Assembly: GCA_945896675.1 (NCBI GenBank) | Contig: CAMDEM010000001.1 | Location: 62,001 to 126,000 of the forward strand | Reading direction: 5' to 3' | From: Cyanobium sp. NIES-981 | GTDB lineage: Bacteria; Cyanobacteriota; Cyanobacteriia; PCC-6307; Cyanobiaceae | Length of the DNA stretch: 64,000 nucleotides | The notes under the pieces: generated by a model | Database searches by the model: none | Told to the model about the DNA's origin: nothing | Seen by the model: only the letters and a program-made list of their open reading frames with translations | Part shown: piece after piece, positions 36,159-45,540 of the stretch | Layout: each line of letters opens with the position of its first letter | Numbering within the stretch: position 1 is the stretch's first letter | Program-made: the position numbers and the translations under genes

Positions 36159-37324
36159 GCCTGTCGACCAGGATCCGGCTGGAAGCGGGCCCGGGTTCGG
36201 GCTTCCAATGAACTGGTGGCCAGGTTGACCAGATCGTCCAAGGAACTGTTGCTTAACAGTGCTGATACCCGGGCTCTGGCCTCTGCCGATGGACAGGCCT
36301 CGGGCCGCTGGCAGCCGGTGGTGCAGGCCGTCGCGCAATCAATGGCTGCCATGCCAATGGTTGGGGGTTGTGCGTCTTCTGATGGCACTGAAGGCATCGC
36401 TATTCCAGGCCCATCCAGGGGCGCTTCAGCCTTCACGACGAGGACGTCGGTGCCCCACACGTCTGGGCTGACCACCCCATCAAAAACCGCCTCCGCAGGC
36501 CCTGTCATGAACACGTGGCCCGTGGCTCCATCCCACGTAATTTCAAGCGGTCCGCCGGGCAGGTCCAGCCGGGCCTGGCGATCGGCGATGCCCAGGCTGT
36601 GACACACCACCAAGGTGGCGCAGGCACCCGTCCCGCAGGCCAGGGTGGGCCCGGCCCCCCGTTCCCACACCCGCATCACCAGGTGGCGGGGGTTCAAGGC
36701 TTGGACAAAGTGCACGTTGGTCTTTGCCGGGAAGGCTGGATGCACCTCCAGGGCAGATCCAAAGCGCTCCAGATCAATGGCCTGCACATCAGCTACGGGG
36801 ATCACCACATGGGGATTTCCCATGCCTGCGGCGCCCACGGCAAAGACCTCCCCGTCCGCCACCAATTCGCCCTGGGGGATCCCTGAATCGCCAATCTCCA
36901 GGGTGGTCGGCACACTGACCGGCTCCAGGAAGGGAGGGCCCATGTCCACCCGGATGACGCCACCCGCTTCCAGCTTTGGAACGATGCGACCAGCCAGGGT
37001 TTCGATCTGCCACTCCCGGCCCGGTTGATCCCCATCGCTGTCGGCCAAAAACCGGGCTAGGCAACGAATGCCGTTGCCACACATTTCGGGCTCCGTGCCA
37101 TCGGCGTTGAAGATGCGCATGCGCAGCTCTCCCCCTTCCCGGGGTGGCAGGGCCAGGATCACCCCATCGCCGCCCACGCCAAAGCGGCGGTCACAGAGCC
37201 GCTGAATCCGCCCAGGGGTGAGGTCAAAGCAGAAGGCGGTGCTGGCTGCATCACGGCCATCCAGCATCAGGAAATCGTTTCCCAGACCTTGGTATTTGCT
37301 GAACTGCAGCACGATGGGAGGCAA
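36155..37324 (-). CDS. dapF: Diaminopimelate epimerase with ~98-aa C-terminal extension
   Basis: Residues 1-291 are a complete DapF, with catalytic Cys82 in EMCGNGIR and Cys230 in LACGTGAC. It turns LL-diaminopimelate into the meso form for lysine and peptidoglycan. The product is 389 residues, whereas the family is about 270-300. Residues 292-389 form an extension with four Cys (330, 334, 338 and 344, spacing Cx3Cx3Cx5C) and a Ser/Arg/Leu-rich end. I recognise no domain in it. The start is TTG 37324 or GTG 37312; neither has a strong ribosome site. It is divergent from hfq with a 20-nt gap and overlaps the cysteine desulfurase gene. Confidence 0.92.
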   Translation of the reverse strand: MPPIVLQFSKYQGLGNDFLMLDGRDAASTAFCFDLTPGRIQRLCDRRFGVGGDGVILALPPREGGELRMRIFNADGTEPEMCGNGIRCLARFLADSDGDQPGREWQIETLAGRIVPKLEAGGVIRVDMGPPFLEPVSVPTTLEIGDSGIPQGELVADGEVFAVGAAGMGNPHVVIPVADVQAIDLERFGSALEVHPAFPAKTNVHFVQALNPRHLVMRVWERGAGPTLACGTGACATLVVCHSLGIADRQARLDLPGGPLEITWDGATGHVFMTGPAEAVFDGVVSPDVWGTDVLVVKAEAPLDGPGIAMPSVPSEDAQPPTIGMAAIDCATACTTGCQRPEACPSAEARARVSALLSNSSLDDLVNLATSSLEARTRARFQPDPGRQA

Positions 37325-37344
37325 TAGATCGGTGGTCGAATCCT

Positions 37345-37584
37345 ATGCAGAGCTTTTTTGAGCGGCGTCCCCCTGCCCTCGATACCGACCAGCCCAGCAC
37401 CCGCCATCTCCAAGATCTGATTCGGCGCCAGACACCGGTGGCGATTCAGGTCCTCGGCCACAGCGAACTCGAAGGCACCATCCAATGGCAAGACATGGAT
37501 TATCTGGCCTTGAACCCGGGCGAAGGTCGCCCGCTCACGTTGATACGGCGCTCCAGTGCCTCAGTCATTCGTCCCCTGGTTTGA
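37345..37584 (+). CDS. hfq: Hfq-like Sm protein (cyanobacterial divergent form)
   Basis: The 79-residue product matches cyanobacterial Hfq in length and pattern: HLQDLIRRQTPVAIQVLGHS (Sm1 region) and EGTIQWQDMDYLALNP, ending in TLIRRSSASVIRPLV (Sm2 region). The YKHA Sm2 motif and RNA-binding residues of enterobacterial Hfq are absent. In Synechocystis, Hfq binds the pilus ATPase PilB1 and affects motility rather than acting as a general RNA chaperone. It lies between dapF (divergent) and leuS, 88 nt downstream on the same strand. Confidence 0.82.
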   Translation: MQSFFERRPPALDTDQPSTRHLQDLIRRQTPVAIQVLGHSELEGTIQWQDMDYLALNPGEGRPLTLIRRSSASVIRPLV

Positions 37585-37672
37585 AGGCACCCCCAATCAG
37601 CGCGGCATTCTGTGGCACGATCACAACCAAACCATCGGCCTGACTGGCGGGGCCGGCCCTTGAGAGCCTGCA

Positions 37673-40312
37673 GTGAGCGACGCGTCCCGGTACGAGCCCC
37701 AAGCCATCGAACAGCGCTGGCAGGAGCACTGGGATAGCCAGCAGTCCCATGCAACGCCAGGGCCCCAAACCCCTGCAGAGCCCGGAGACACCTACTACGC
37801 CCTCTCGATGTTCCCCTATCCCTCGGGGAACTTGCACATGGGCCACGTGCGCAATTACGTCATCACCGATGTGATCGCCCGGGTGGCCCGCATGCGCGGC
37901 AAGCAGGTGCTCCATCCGATGGGCTGGGATGCCTTTGGCTTGCCAGCGGAGAATGCCGCCATCGAACGGGGCGTGGATCCGGGCGATTGGACCGACCAAA
38001 ACATTGCCTCCATGCGGTCCCAGTTGAAAAAGCTGGGCCTTTCGATCGATTGGGACCGGGAAGTCGCCACTTGCCACAGCGATTACTACCGCTGGACCCA
38101 ATGGATTTTCCTGCAGTTTCTCGACGGGGGCCTGGCCTACCAGAGCGACGCAACGGTGAACTGGGATCCCATCGACCAAACCGTTCTCGCCAATGAACAG
38201 GTGGATGGGGAAGGGCGCTCCTGGCGTTCGGGGGCCTTGGTGGAAAAGCGCAAATTGCGCCAGTGGTTCCTCAAGATCACGGCCTATGCCGATGCCCTGC
38301 TGGAAGACCTGCCCAAATTGACGGGTTGGCCTGAGCGGGTGCGCACCATGCAGGCCAATTGGATTGGACGTTCAACCGGGGCCGAACTCGATTTTGTGGT
38401 GCTGGATGGCTCCGGCCAGGCCACCGACCAGGTGATCAAGGTGTTCACCACGAGGGCCGACACCGTCTTCGGAGCCAGTTATGTGGTGCTTGCCCCTGAA
38501 CACCCCCTGGTTTCCAGCCTCACCATGGCCAATCAACAGATTGCGGTGGAAGCCTTCTGCGACCTGGTGAGCCGCCAAAGTGAGCAGGAACGTACGGCGG
38601 ATGACCGCGCCAAACGGGGTGTGCCCCTCGGTGTCGAGGTGCTGAATCCGGCTACTGGCCAACCCATTCCCCTTTGGATTGCCGATTACGTCCTGGCCGA
38701 CTACGGAACGGGGGCCGTCATGGGTGTGCCTGCCCACGACGAACGGGATTTCCAGTTCGCCCGCCAATACGAGCTGCCTGTGAAGCAGGTGATCATTCCG
38801 GAAGGAGCCGATGACCATGCCGTCGAAGGTTCGGCGTGGACCGAGCCAGGGGTCTTGATCCATTCCGGTCCCTTTGACGGCCTCACCAGTGGCGCCGCTA
38901 AGGACGCCATCACCGCAGCCGCTGAAGCCGATGGCTGGGGAACTCAAAAGGTGCAATACCGATTGCGGGATTGGTTGATCTCGAGGCAGCGCTACTGGGG
39001 CTGCCCCATTCCTGTGATCCACTGCCCGAGCTGCGGCGTGGTTCCTGTTCCAGAGGACCAACTCCCCGTGGAGTTGCCCCGCAACGTGGCTTTCAGTGGT
39101 AAAGGGGCCTCCCCTTTGGCCCAACTCGACGACTGGGTCTCGGTTGGTTGTCCCTGTTGCGGGACCCCTGCGAAACGGGAGACCGACACCATGGACACGT
39201 TTATGTGTTCCAGCTGGTATTTCCTTCGCTACAGCGACCCCAAAAACACGGCGCTGCCATTTAGCCGCGAGTCGGTGGATCGCTGGCTACCCGTGGACCA
39301 ATACGTGGGTGGAATTGAGCACGCCATCTTGCATCTGCTCTATGCCCGCTTCTTCACCAAAGCCCTGCGCGATCGAGGTTTGCTCGGTTTTGATGAACCC
39401 TTCAGCCGTCTGCTGACCCAGGGCATGGTGCAGGCGATTACCTATAAAAATCCCAGTACCGGCAAGTATGTTGCCCCCGCCGATGTGGCGGATTCCAGCG
39501 ATCCCCGCGATCCCATCACCGGCGATCACCTCGACACCTTCTACGAAAAGATGTCGAAGTCGAAGTACAACGGTGTGGATCCTGCCGTTGTGATCGACCA
39601 ATACGGCGCCGACACGGCGCGCATGTTCATTCTGTTTAAGGCTCCGCCTGAAAAGGATCTGGAATGGGATGACGCCGATGTGGAAGGTCAATACCGGTTC
39701 CTCCAACGCATTTGGCGCCTGATTGACGCCGCCCATGCAAGAGGGCTGTCCCTCGCGGCCCCAGGCCCATCAACCTCGCCGGCTCCATCCCTACCGAGTC
39801 CAGAAACCCTGGGGCAGCTCACCTCCAGCGAACAAGAGCTGAGGCGGGCCGTGCACACGGCGATCAGTGCCATCAGTGAAGATCTCGATGGCGATTATCA
39901 ATTCAACACGGCTGTTTCTGAGTTGATGAAACTCAGCAACGCCATGGCCGAGCACCTTGAAGCATCCGGTGATGGCATTGCCACAGAAGCGGTCCACACC
40001 TTGCTGGTTCTGCTGGCACCCTTTGCGCCCCACCTGGCCGAAGAGCTTTGGCTCAAACTCGGGGGGGCATCGGGGGTCCATAGCCAGCGTTGGCCCACGG
40101 CGGATTCACAGGCGCTGGTGCGGGAAACCATTGAGCTGGTGATTCAAATCAAGGGGAAGGTGCGCGGCAGCTTGATGGTGCCAGCCAGCGCCGACAAGGC
40201 CAGCTTGGAACGGTTGGCCCTGGCGAGTGAAGTAGCCGCCAAATGGCTGGAAGGCAAGGCTCCCAGCCGGGTCATCGTGGTGCCAGGGAAGTTAGTCAAC
40301 CTTGTTCCGTAG
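37673..40312 (+). CDS. leuS: Leucine-tRNA ligase
   Basis: The 879-residue product is a class I synthetase with the HIGH-type motif His55-Met-Gly-His58 in [14 protein letters not shown], the CP1 editing domain at about 230-430 ([20 protein letters not shown]), and the KMSKS motif at 626-630. The C-terminal anticodon-binding helices and a small terminal domain complete it. The start is GTG 37673. An Ala/Pro/Ser-rich insert near residue 700 (about 690-715) is a variable loop. It converges on pgi, separated by a 26-nt stretch with a perfect 14-bp palindrome. Confidence 0.98.
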   Translation: MSDASRYEPQAIEQRWQEHWDSQQSHATPGPQTPAEPGDTYYALSMFPYPSGNLHMGHVRNYVITDVIARVARMRGKQVLHPMGWDAFGLPAENAAIERGVDPGDWTDQNIASMRSQLKKLGLSIDWDREVATCHSDYYRWTQWIFLQFLDGGLAYQSDATVNWDPIDQTVLANEQVDGEGRSWRSGALVEKRKLRQWFLKITAYADALLEDLPKLTGWPERVRTMQANWIGRSTGAELDFVVLDGSGQATDQVIKVFTTRADTVFGASYVVLAPEHPLVSSLTMANQQIAVEAFCDLVSRQSEQERTADDRAKRGVPLGVEVLNPATGQPIPLWIADYVLADYGTGAVMGVPAHDERDFQFARQYELPVKQVIIPEGADDHAVEGSAWTEPGVLIHSGPFDGLTSGAAKDAITAAAEADGWGTQKVQYRLRDWLISRQRYWGCPIPVIHCPSCGVVPVPEDQLPVELPRNVAFSGKGASPLAQLDDWVSVGCPCCGTPAKRETDTMDTFMCSSWYFLRYSDPKNTALPFSRESVDRWLPVDQYVGGIEHAILHLLYARFFTKALRDRGLLGFDEPFSRLLTQGMVQAITYKNPSTGKYVAPADVADSSDPRDPITGDHLDTFYEKMSKSKYNGVDPAVVIDQYGADTARMFILFKAPPEKDLEWDDADVEGQYRFLQRIWRLIDAAHARGLSLAAPGPSTSPAPSLPSPETLGQLTSSEQELRRAVHTAISAISEDLDGDYQFNTAVSELMKLSNAMAEHLEASGDGIATEAVHTLLVLLAPFAPHLAEELWLKLGGASGVHSQRWPTADSQALVRETIELVIQIKGKVRGSLMVPASADKASLERLALASEVAAKWLEGKAPSRVIVVPGKLVNLVP

Positions 40313-40329
40313 GTCCTGGTGCCCTAATT

Positions 40330-40343
40330 CCTAGGGCCCTAGG
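40330..40343. terminator. Perfect palindrome CCTAGGGCCCTAGG between leuS and pgi
   Basis: This 14-bp perfect palindrome lies in the short gap of two convergent genes and includes the pgi stop codon (40339-40341 on the minus strand). It could form a hairpin in either transcript, but no T run follows. It may work as a weak bidirectional terminator. Confidence 0.4.
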
Positions 40344-41934
40344 TCCGGTGGAACAGGAGTTCGGCGGGGGTGCCCCAGTCACCGCTGGCGCTGTAGCCAC
40401 GGTCATTCATGCAAAGGTGGCGCAGGATCCAGAAGACGGCTTCGGCGCCGTCGGTGCCCGTGGCCTGTCGTACGGCCTCGACATTGCGGGGCTGGCCATC
40501 GGCGAGCACGGCCTCGACGCGCTTTTGAAGGTCCAAAATTTCAGCGGCTGCAGCTTTGCCTGCTTCCACGCCGGGCTGGTGGTAGGCGTTCACATTCACC
40601 AACTCGCCGTAGAGGCCGACGGCCCTCTCAAATAGTGCAATCAGGGCACCCAGACTGCGGGCATCGAAGCGGCGCAAGGTAATGGCCATGCTTTGGCGCC
40701 CCCCTTCCATCAGCGCCGATCGTGTTCCCTGCAGGAAGCCATCCAGATAGTCGCCGGGCCAGGCTCCATCAATGGCGGGAATATCTGCGGGGTCATCGAG
40801 GGCTTCGATGAACGTGACAAAGAAGTTGTCGATGCCATCCCGCAGTTGCTGAACGTAGGCGTGCTGGTCGGTGGAACCCTTATTGCCATAGACCGCAATC
40901 CCCTGGTGCACCACGTTGCCTGAGCGATCACATTTCTTGCCCAAACTCTCCATCACCAATTGCTGGAGGTAGCGACTGAACACCTCCAGCCGGTCGCGGT
41001 AGGGCAGCACCACCATGTCCCGTTGGCCTTTGCCGTGGCCCGCCACATACCAGGCCGCTGCCATGAGGGCAGCCGGGTTTGCGGTGAGATCCGGCAGTCG
41101 GGTGGCCCGATCCATCACGGCGGCGCCCGCAAGAAAGGCCCGGATATCGGCTCCGATTAATGCGCCCGGTAGGAGACCCACGGCACTGGTGATGCTGGTG
41201 CGGCCTCCCACCCAATCGAACATGTCGAAGCGACGTAACCAACCTTCCGATTCGGCCTGTTGATCGAGCTTGCTGCCCAGCAAGGTCACTGCCACGGCTT
41301 GCTTGTTCCACTGGCCCCCTGCGGATTCCAGGCGCAGACGGGCTTGGTTCATGCCGATGTGGGGTTCCGGCGTGCCGCCGGATTTACTCACCACAACCAC
41401 CAGGGTGGTGGTGAGGCGCTCCCCTAACGCCGCCAGGGTGCGGCTCAAGCCTTGGGGATCGACGTTGTCGAAAAAATGGAAGGGAAGCCCTTGGCCCTCG
41501 TTTTGAAGCGCCCTGATCATCAAGAGGGGCCCCAAACCCGATCCCCCGATCCCAATCCACAGCACATCGGTAAACGTCTGACCCGAAGGCGTTTGAACCG
41601 TGCCGCTGATCACGTCCTGGGCAAAAGCCTCGATCCGGTCAATCTCTGCGGAAATGTGGGCTGTTGTAGCGGGGTCTGGGGCAAGTTCTGGGCATCGCAG
41701 CCAGTAATGGCCCACCTGACGGCCTTCATCGGCATTGGCGATCGCCCCGGCTTCGAGGGCTGCCATGGCAGCAAAGGCTGATTCGAACCGGGGGGCCAGA
41801 CCATCGATGTCCTGCTGGCCCAGGGCCATCCGGCTCACATCCAGCCAAAAACCGAGATCCTCGTGATGCCAAAGCATCTGGCAATAGCGCTGCCATTGGT
41901 TTGCCGGTCTTGAGGCATCGAAATCGGCAACCAT
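40339..41934 (-). CDS. pgi: Glucose-6-phosphate isomerase
   Basis: The 531-residue product has the phosphosugar isomerase motifs DVLWIGIGGSGLGP (about 122-135), VVSKSGGTPEP and the family signature region GNKGSTDQHAYVQQLRDG, which carries the catalytic His. It interconverts glucose 6-phosphate and fructose 6-phosphate and feeds glycogen and the oxidative pentose phosphate route in cyanobacteria. Length is within the range of cyanobacterial forms. It is transcribed alone and diverges from the secreted-protein gene at 42082. A HIP1 octamer lies near its 5' end. Confidence 0.96.
   Translation of the reverse strand: MVADFDASRPANQWQRYCQMLWHHEDLGFWLDVSRMALGQQDIDGLAPRFESAFAAMAALEAGAIANADEGRQVGHYWLRCPELAPDPATTAHISAEIDRIEAFAQDVISGTVQTPSGQTFTDVLWIGIGGSGLGPLLMIRALQNEGQGLPFHFFDNVDPQGLSRTLAALGERLTTTLVVVVSKSGGTPEPHIGMNQARLRLESAGGQWNKQAVAVTLLGSKLDQQAESEGWLRRFDMFDWVGGRTSITSAVGLLPGALIGADIRAFLAGAAVMDRATRLPDLTANPAALMAAAWYVAGHGKGQRDMVVLPYRDRLEVFSRYLQQLVMESLGKKCDRSGNVVHQGIAVYGNKGSTDQHAYVQQLRDGIDNFFVTFIEALDDPADIPAIDGAWPGDYLDGFLQGTRSALMEGGRQSMAITLRRFDARSLGALIALFERAVGLYGELVNVNAYHQPGVEAGKAAAAEILDLQKRVEAVLADGQPRNVEAVRQATGTDGAEAVFWILRHLCMNDRGYSASGDWGTPAELLFHRT
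41738..41745. repeat. HIP1 octamer GCGATCGC
   Basis: This third copy of the cyanobacterial HIP1 palindrome lies in the 5' part of pgi. Confidence 0.8.
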
Positions 41935-42053
41935 GGCGAAAACGCAGGCTCAAGCTGGGTTTTCACAGGTTAGTTCCACTGAATCATCTGCGCCAGCCAG
42001 GGGGCCGGACGCTAGACCGTTCACCCAGGACGGAAAGTTGCGGAATAATTATT

Positions 42054-42059
42054 TATGAT
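42054..42059 (+). promoter_or_regulatory. Possible -10 box (TATGAT) for the 42082 gene
   Basis: TATGAT lies in an unusually A+T-rich stretch (42044-42062) about 23 nt upstream of the TTG start. No good -35 box is seen at the right spacing, so a regulated promoter or a leaderless short-UTR mRNA is possible. Confidence 0.35.
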
Positions 42060-42081
42060 CCTTAACAGGTAATCGAATCCG

Positions 42082-42876
42082 TTGTCCCAGCTTTATCGCC
42101 ACCTTGCTGTAGCGAGCTTGTTGCTGGGATTGGCCGTGATGCCGCTCAGCCAGCGGCGAGCGGACCCCCTGCTCCTCTTGGATCCGGGCTTAAGCAGCAG
42201 CATCAACCCCCCTCCGGGAGATGGGGAAGGCGCTGACCCGGTTCAATTTTCCGCCAAGGAGCTCAAGCAGCTTCGGCTCCGCTTTGGGGTGCACGGTTCC
42301 CAGCCCCGGCTGGCCCAGCTGTTCACCGAGGGCATCGACCAACTCCAGCCGTTGCGGAGCTATACCCTCGGCCGCATCCAGGACTTGCAGCCCCTGATTC
42401 TCAAGGAATCGCTCAAGCGGAATGTGAATCCGATGCTTGTGGCCGCTGTTTTATTTGATGAAATGCGCCATGCCAAGCCCGGTGAGGATTTACCCATCGC
42501 GGCCCATTCAGGCCTGTTTCAAACCCACGGCCCGGCCCAGCTAGGCCTTGGCGAAATGGTTCACCAGGGGCTTTTAAAGCCAAATGCCAGTGAAACTGAC
42601 ATATCCAAAGCGCGTGATCGCTTGTTGGATCCGGATCAAAATGTGATCCTCCTTATCGGTAAGTTTGCCCGGTTGGCCAAGGAATTGGACTTCCCCCAGA
42701 ACCACACCCTGCAGGCGAGTACTAACCCCCACGAGGCCAAGCAACTCGCCACCCTTGCCTACCTCCACAATGGCAAGTTGGATTACCCGCGGCGCATTCT
42801 TCGGGCCATGCAGGACACGGAATTGCATGCCGTGATGTATGGCGTCCGCCGGCCCAACAGATCACCTTTGATTTAG
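42082..42876 (+). CDS. Secreted protein with lysozyme-like (DUF1402-like) region
   Basis: The 264-residue product starts with TTG at 42082 and a signal peptide (about 1-27, SLLLGLAVMPLSQRRADP at its end). The region at about 128-180 (NPMLVAAVLFDEMRHAKPGE then AQLGLGEMVHQGLL) resembles the DUF1402 and lysozyme-like pattern, a Glu in FDEMRH followed by a GLG-type turn, as in glycan-cleaving enzymes. A peptidoglycan hydrolase role is inferred. The gene converges on a peptidoglycan amidase gene with 36 nt between stops. Confidence 0.6.
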   Translation: MSQLYRHLAVASLLLGLAVMPLSQRRADPLLLLDPGLSSSINPPPGDGEGADPVQFSAKELKQLRLRFGVHGSQPRLAQLFTEGIDQLQPLRSYTLGRIQDLQPLILKESLKRNVNPMLVAAVLFDEMRHAKPGEDLPIAAHSGLFQTHGPAQLGLGEMVHQGLLKPNASETDISKARDRLLDPDQNVILLIGKFARLAKELDFPQNHTLQASTNPHEAKQLATLAYLHNGKLDYPRRILRAMQDTELHAVMYGVRRPNRSPLI

Positions 42877-42912
42877 GTTTTTTTAACTTAGAGATTGCTA
42901 TGGCAATAGTCT

Positions 42913-43791
42913 TTAGCAAAGCAGACCAAGATTTTGTAGCCGTTCCTGCAGGGCCTGCCAGTTAAAGCTGCGTGGATCGGACCGCTCCCCCCCGAGATCG
43001 ACAGCTTGATGGGTTGTGATGTTTTCTGGTTCGATTGGGTAGCGCCCCATCCAATCGGCCAGCAGGGCGGCAAGGGAGTCGTACTGGGCAGAGCTGTAGC
43101 CGCTATGGCCAGGGTTGTTATTCTCGCCATCGAGGGGTGTTTCCAAGCTCACATGCAAAGCGAAATTATTGATCGAGCCACCCACTTTTGGATTGGTGAC
43201 CACCCATTGACCGTTGAAGGCTGAGTTGCCGGCTCCAAACGCTCGCTTGGACGGATCCAGCAACTGAATCACCTGGCCATCTTCACCAATGAGGGCGTGA
43301 TAACTGACCTGGTCTTCATCATTGGGGTGCGGTGTTCTGAAGGTGTGGATCGCTGATCTCAGCCCATAGACCGTTTCGTGCAACACGACCAGCCTGGGCG
43401 TGGGGTCGACGGCCTGGCCAAAGGCATCGCGGCGAAAACGTTCTCCGAAGTTGGTGGGATCCACCCGCACCCTCTTTGGCGCGGTTCGCAAGGCCGCTAG
43501 CAGGGCTTGCAAGTGCTGACGCTGGGCTAAATCCTGAATGCTGCAGCTGGGTTGCAGGGGGGAAACCCAGGCAGGTCTGGCAGGCGGTAGGCGCCCACCG
43601 TTATCCCGTGGGGTTTCGGCTGTCGTTGGGCTTGGGCCGGTGGGGCTCAAGGCTCCGCCCCGCCCGATCCAGCCCAATCCGCCCATGACCAAAACTGCTC
43701 CAATCAGTAGAGAGCCGGTGATCACAAGGGCACCGGCTCTACCCGTATGGATCCGTGGGGGGTGGGGGGGCTGGTGCTCTGGTTGGTTCAT
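42913..43791 (-). CDS. N-acetylmuramoyl-L-alanine amidase (Amidase_2 type)
   Basis: From ATG 43791 the product is 292 residues. The ATG overlaps the M61 peptidase stop as ATGA. It has a membrane anchor or signal at about 20-43. The amidase domain carries VVLHETVYG with the first zinc His, YHALIGEDGQVIQLLD in the centre, NNFALHVSLE and ITTHQAVDLGGERSDP at the end with the second His. The family cuts the bond between MurNAc and the L-Ala of the stem peptide in the periplasm. A start at 43812 would overlap the neighbour by 25 nt. Confidence 0.88.
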   Translation of the reverse strand: MNQPEHQPPHPPRIHTGRAGALVITGSLLIGAVLVMGGLGWIGRGGALSPTGPSPTTAETPRDNGGRLPPARPAWVSPLQPSCSIQDLAQRQHLQALLAALRTAPKRVRVDPTNFGERFRRDAFGQAVDPTPRLVVLHETVYGLRSAIHTFRTPHPNDEDQVSYHALIGEDGQVIQLLDPSKRAFGAGNSAFNGQWVVTNPKVGGSINNFALHVSLETPLDGENNNPGHSGYSSAQYDSLAALLADWMGRYPIEPENITTHQAVDLGGERSDPRSFNWQALQERLQNLGLLC

Positions 43792-45527
43792 GCCGGTTGC
43801 AGGCTTAGCCAACGGTTGCGCTGGGCCGTTGTCTGCTCGGTTTGGCCGGCAACCAGGCCCAGGGTCCAGGCCTTAATCGATGGACTAGCAGGGGTAATTG
43901 TCAGGCTGCGGATCAGACTGTCCCGGGCGATCAGGAGCTGGCGCTGTTGGCCAGCACGCTTCAGATTGAGTAAGGAAGCAAGATCCTCCGGGTTAAGCAG
44001 GCGCTCAGCATCGAGGGCCACGAGTTCATCCCCCACCATCAATCCCGCCTCTGATGCCGGGCCATGGCGGTTAACTCTTTGCACCCACAACTGACCGCCT
44101 TTCAACTCCACGCAGGCGCCAAGATCGAGATGGGTTTCCGTCTCTGGGGTGAGTTCGAGGCCAACATCGGCAAGCAACTCATGCAAAGGAGGGTCTTGCT
44201 GGCTGCGTAACCATTGGGGCAAGAGGCTTGAAAGGGGGGCATGGAACTCCGCAAACGCTTCTACCAGATCCGCTTCGTGGTAACCCCTGCCCCATCGTCC
44301 ATGGCTTTGCCAGAGGTTGTGCAAAACCTGGGTGAGGGATGCTCCATGGCGGCGCAGGATTAAGTCGAGCACAAGGGCTACGACGGCCCCTTTGAGGTAA
44401 TAGCTGATTTGGCTGTTAGACGAATAGGCATCGCTCTTGTAGAGCTTCACCCAGCCCTCCTGGCTGCTGTCCAGCAGACTTTGCACTGCTCGACCAGGAC
44501 TCAGTAGGTAGCGGCTTAGGTCGGCGCCCAGATCCTCTAGCACCGATTCGGCGGTTGTTACCCCAGCGGCATAGGGGAACAGCTGGTCCACGTAGCTCGT
44601 GATCCCCTCGGCAAACCAAAGGGTTGGAATCACCACGGGATCGCCATAGCGATAGGGGGTGAGTTCCGCGGGCCTTAGACGCCGCACATTCCACTGGTGC
44701 AGGTATTCATGGGCCACCAATTGCAGCAGCTTGCGCCGACCATCGGCCTTGGCAAGGGCCTTGCGGCCGTAGTGCAACACGGTGCTGGAGTCGTGCTCCA
44801 AACCGCCATAGCCGTTTTCGCTGAGGTGCAGCACAAACAGGTAGTGATCCGCCGCTGGCCGGTTCACGCCCATCAGTGCGCAGCACGCCTGGCAGACCCG
44901 TTCCACGTCGGCTAGCCAATGGGGATCAGCAGCGATGAAGTCGTCACCAGCCAGGGTTTGGCCCCAGGTCACCCAGCGGTGGGGCACTCCTGCAACGGAG
45001 AAGCCATGGGCGCCGTGGGGCCCGGCCTCGATGGGGGTGTCGATCAGCTGGTCAAAATCAGCCGCTATCCAGCCATCGGCCTCCCCCGAGCAATTGCCCG
45101 TTTCCTGCAGGGGGACAAAGGGTTTCCAGCCTGCTGGCAACTGAAGTTGAAGCCCGTGGGGATTCCACCGTTCCCCCTCGATCTCTACGGCAACGGCCGC
45201 TAAGGCTAAAAAGCCATGGTCAGCCGTGAGATGGCAGGTCCTCACACTGAGTTCGGTGGCGACCAGCTGGTAATGAATCTCCAGGGGCTCAAGGTTTGGA
45301 AGCCCAACCTCCCAGCTCGACGGACTGATCCGGCGGAGCTCCAGGGGGGTCCCCTGCTGGCTCACCCGCAGGCCTTCCAGCTGGCGCACATAGTCGCGAA
45401 TGAGATAGGAGCCTGGGGTCCAGGCCGGCAGCGACAACCGCAGGGTGGTTTGAGTGGGGGTATGGCTGACGCACACACCCACAAGATGCTGGTTGGCGGC
45501 CCTGAGATCGAGCTGAAGGAGTGGCAC
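43788..45527 (-). CDS. M61-family metallopeptidase with PDZ domain
   Basis: The 579-residue product has the M61 N-terminal beta domain (about 1-170), the zinc site His273-Glu-x2-His277 in HEYLHQWNVRRLRP, the nearby LWFAEGITSYVDQ with the third ligand Glu, and a C-terminal PDZ domain at about 470-555 (WVQRVNRHGPASEAGLMVGDE in part). M61 proteins are glycyl aminopeptidases; the cyanobacterial substrate is unknown. The start is GTG 45527. There is no signal peptide. It lies between DUF1257 (13 nt) and the amidase gene (overlap). Confidence 0.92.
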   Translation of the reverse strand: MPLLQLDLRAANQHLVGVCVSHTPTQTTLRLSLPAWTPGSYLIRDYVRQLEGLRVSQQGTPLELRRISPSSWEVGLPNLEPLEIHYQLVATELSVRTCHLTADHGFLALAAVAVEIEGERWNPHGLQLQLPAGWKPFVPLQETGNCSGEADGWIAADFDQLIDTPIEAGPHGAHGFSVAGVPHRWVTWGQTLAGDDFIAADPHWLADVERVCQACCALMGVNRPAADHYLFVLHLSENGYGGLEHDSSTVLHYGRKALAKADGRRKLLQLVAHEYLHQWNVRRLRPAELTPYRYGDPVVIPTLWFAEGITSYVDQLFPYAAGVTTAESVLEDLGADLSRYLLSPGRAVQSLLDSSQEGWVKLYKSDAYSSNSQISYYLKGAVVALVLDLILRRHGASLTQVLHNLWQSHGRWGRGYHEADLVEAFAEFHAPLSSLLPQWLRSQQDPPLHELLADVGLELTPETETHLDLGACVELKGGQLWVQRVNRHGPASEAGLMVGDELVALDAERLLNPEDLASLLNLKRAGQQRQLLIARDSLIRSLTITPASPSIKAWTLGLVAGQTEQTTAQRNRWLSLQPA

Positions 45528-45540
45528 CGGGAATCGGGGT

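Noticed and set aside
36159-36338. 60-residue N-terminal extension of the cysteine desulfurase
   Set aside because: It lies inside dapF and has no family match. GTG 36158 gives the normal length and a GTGA overlap.
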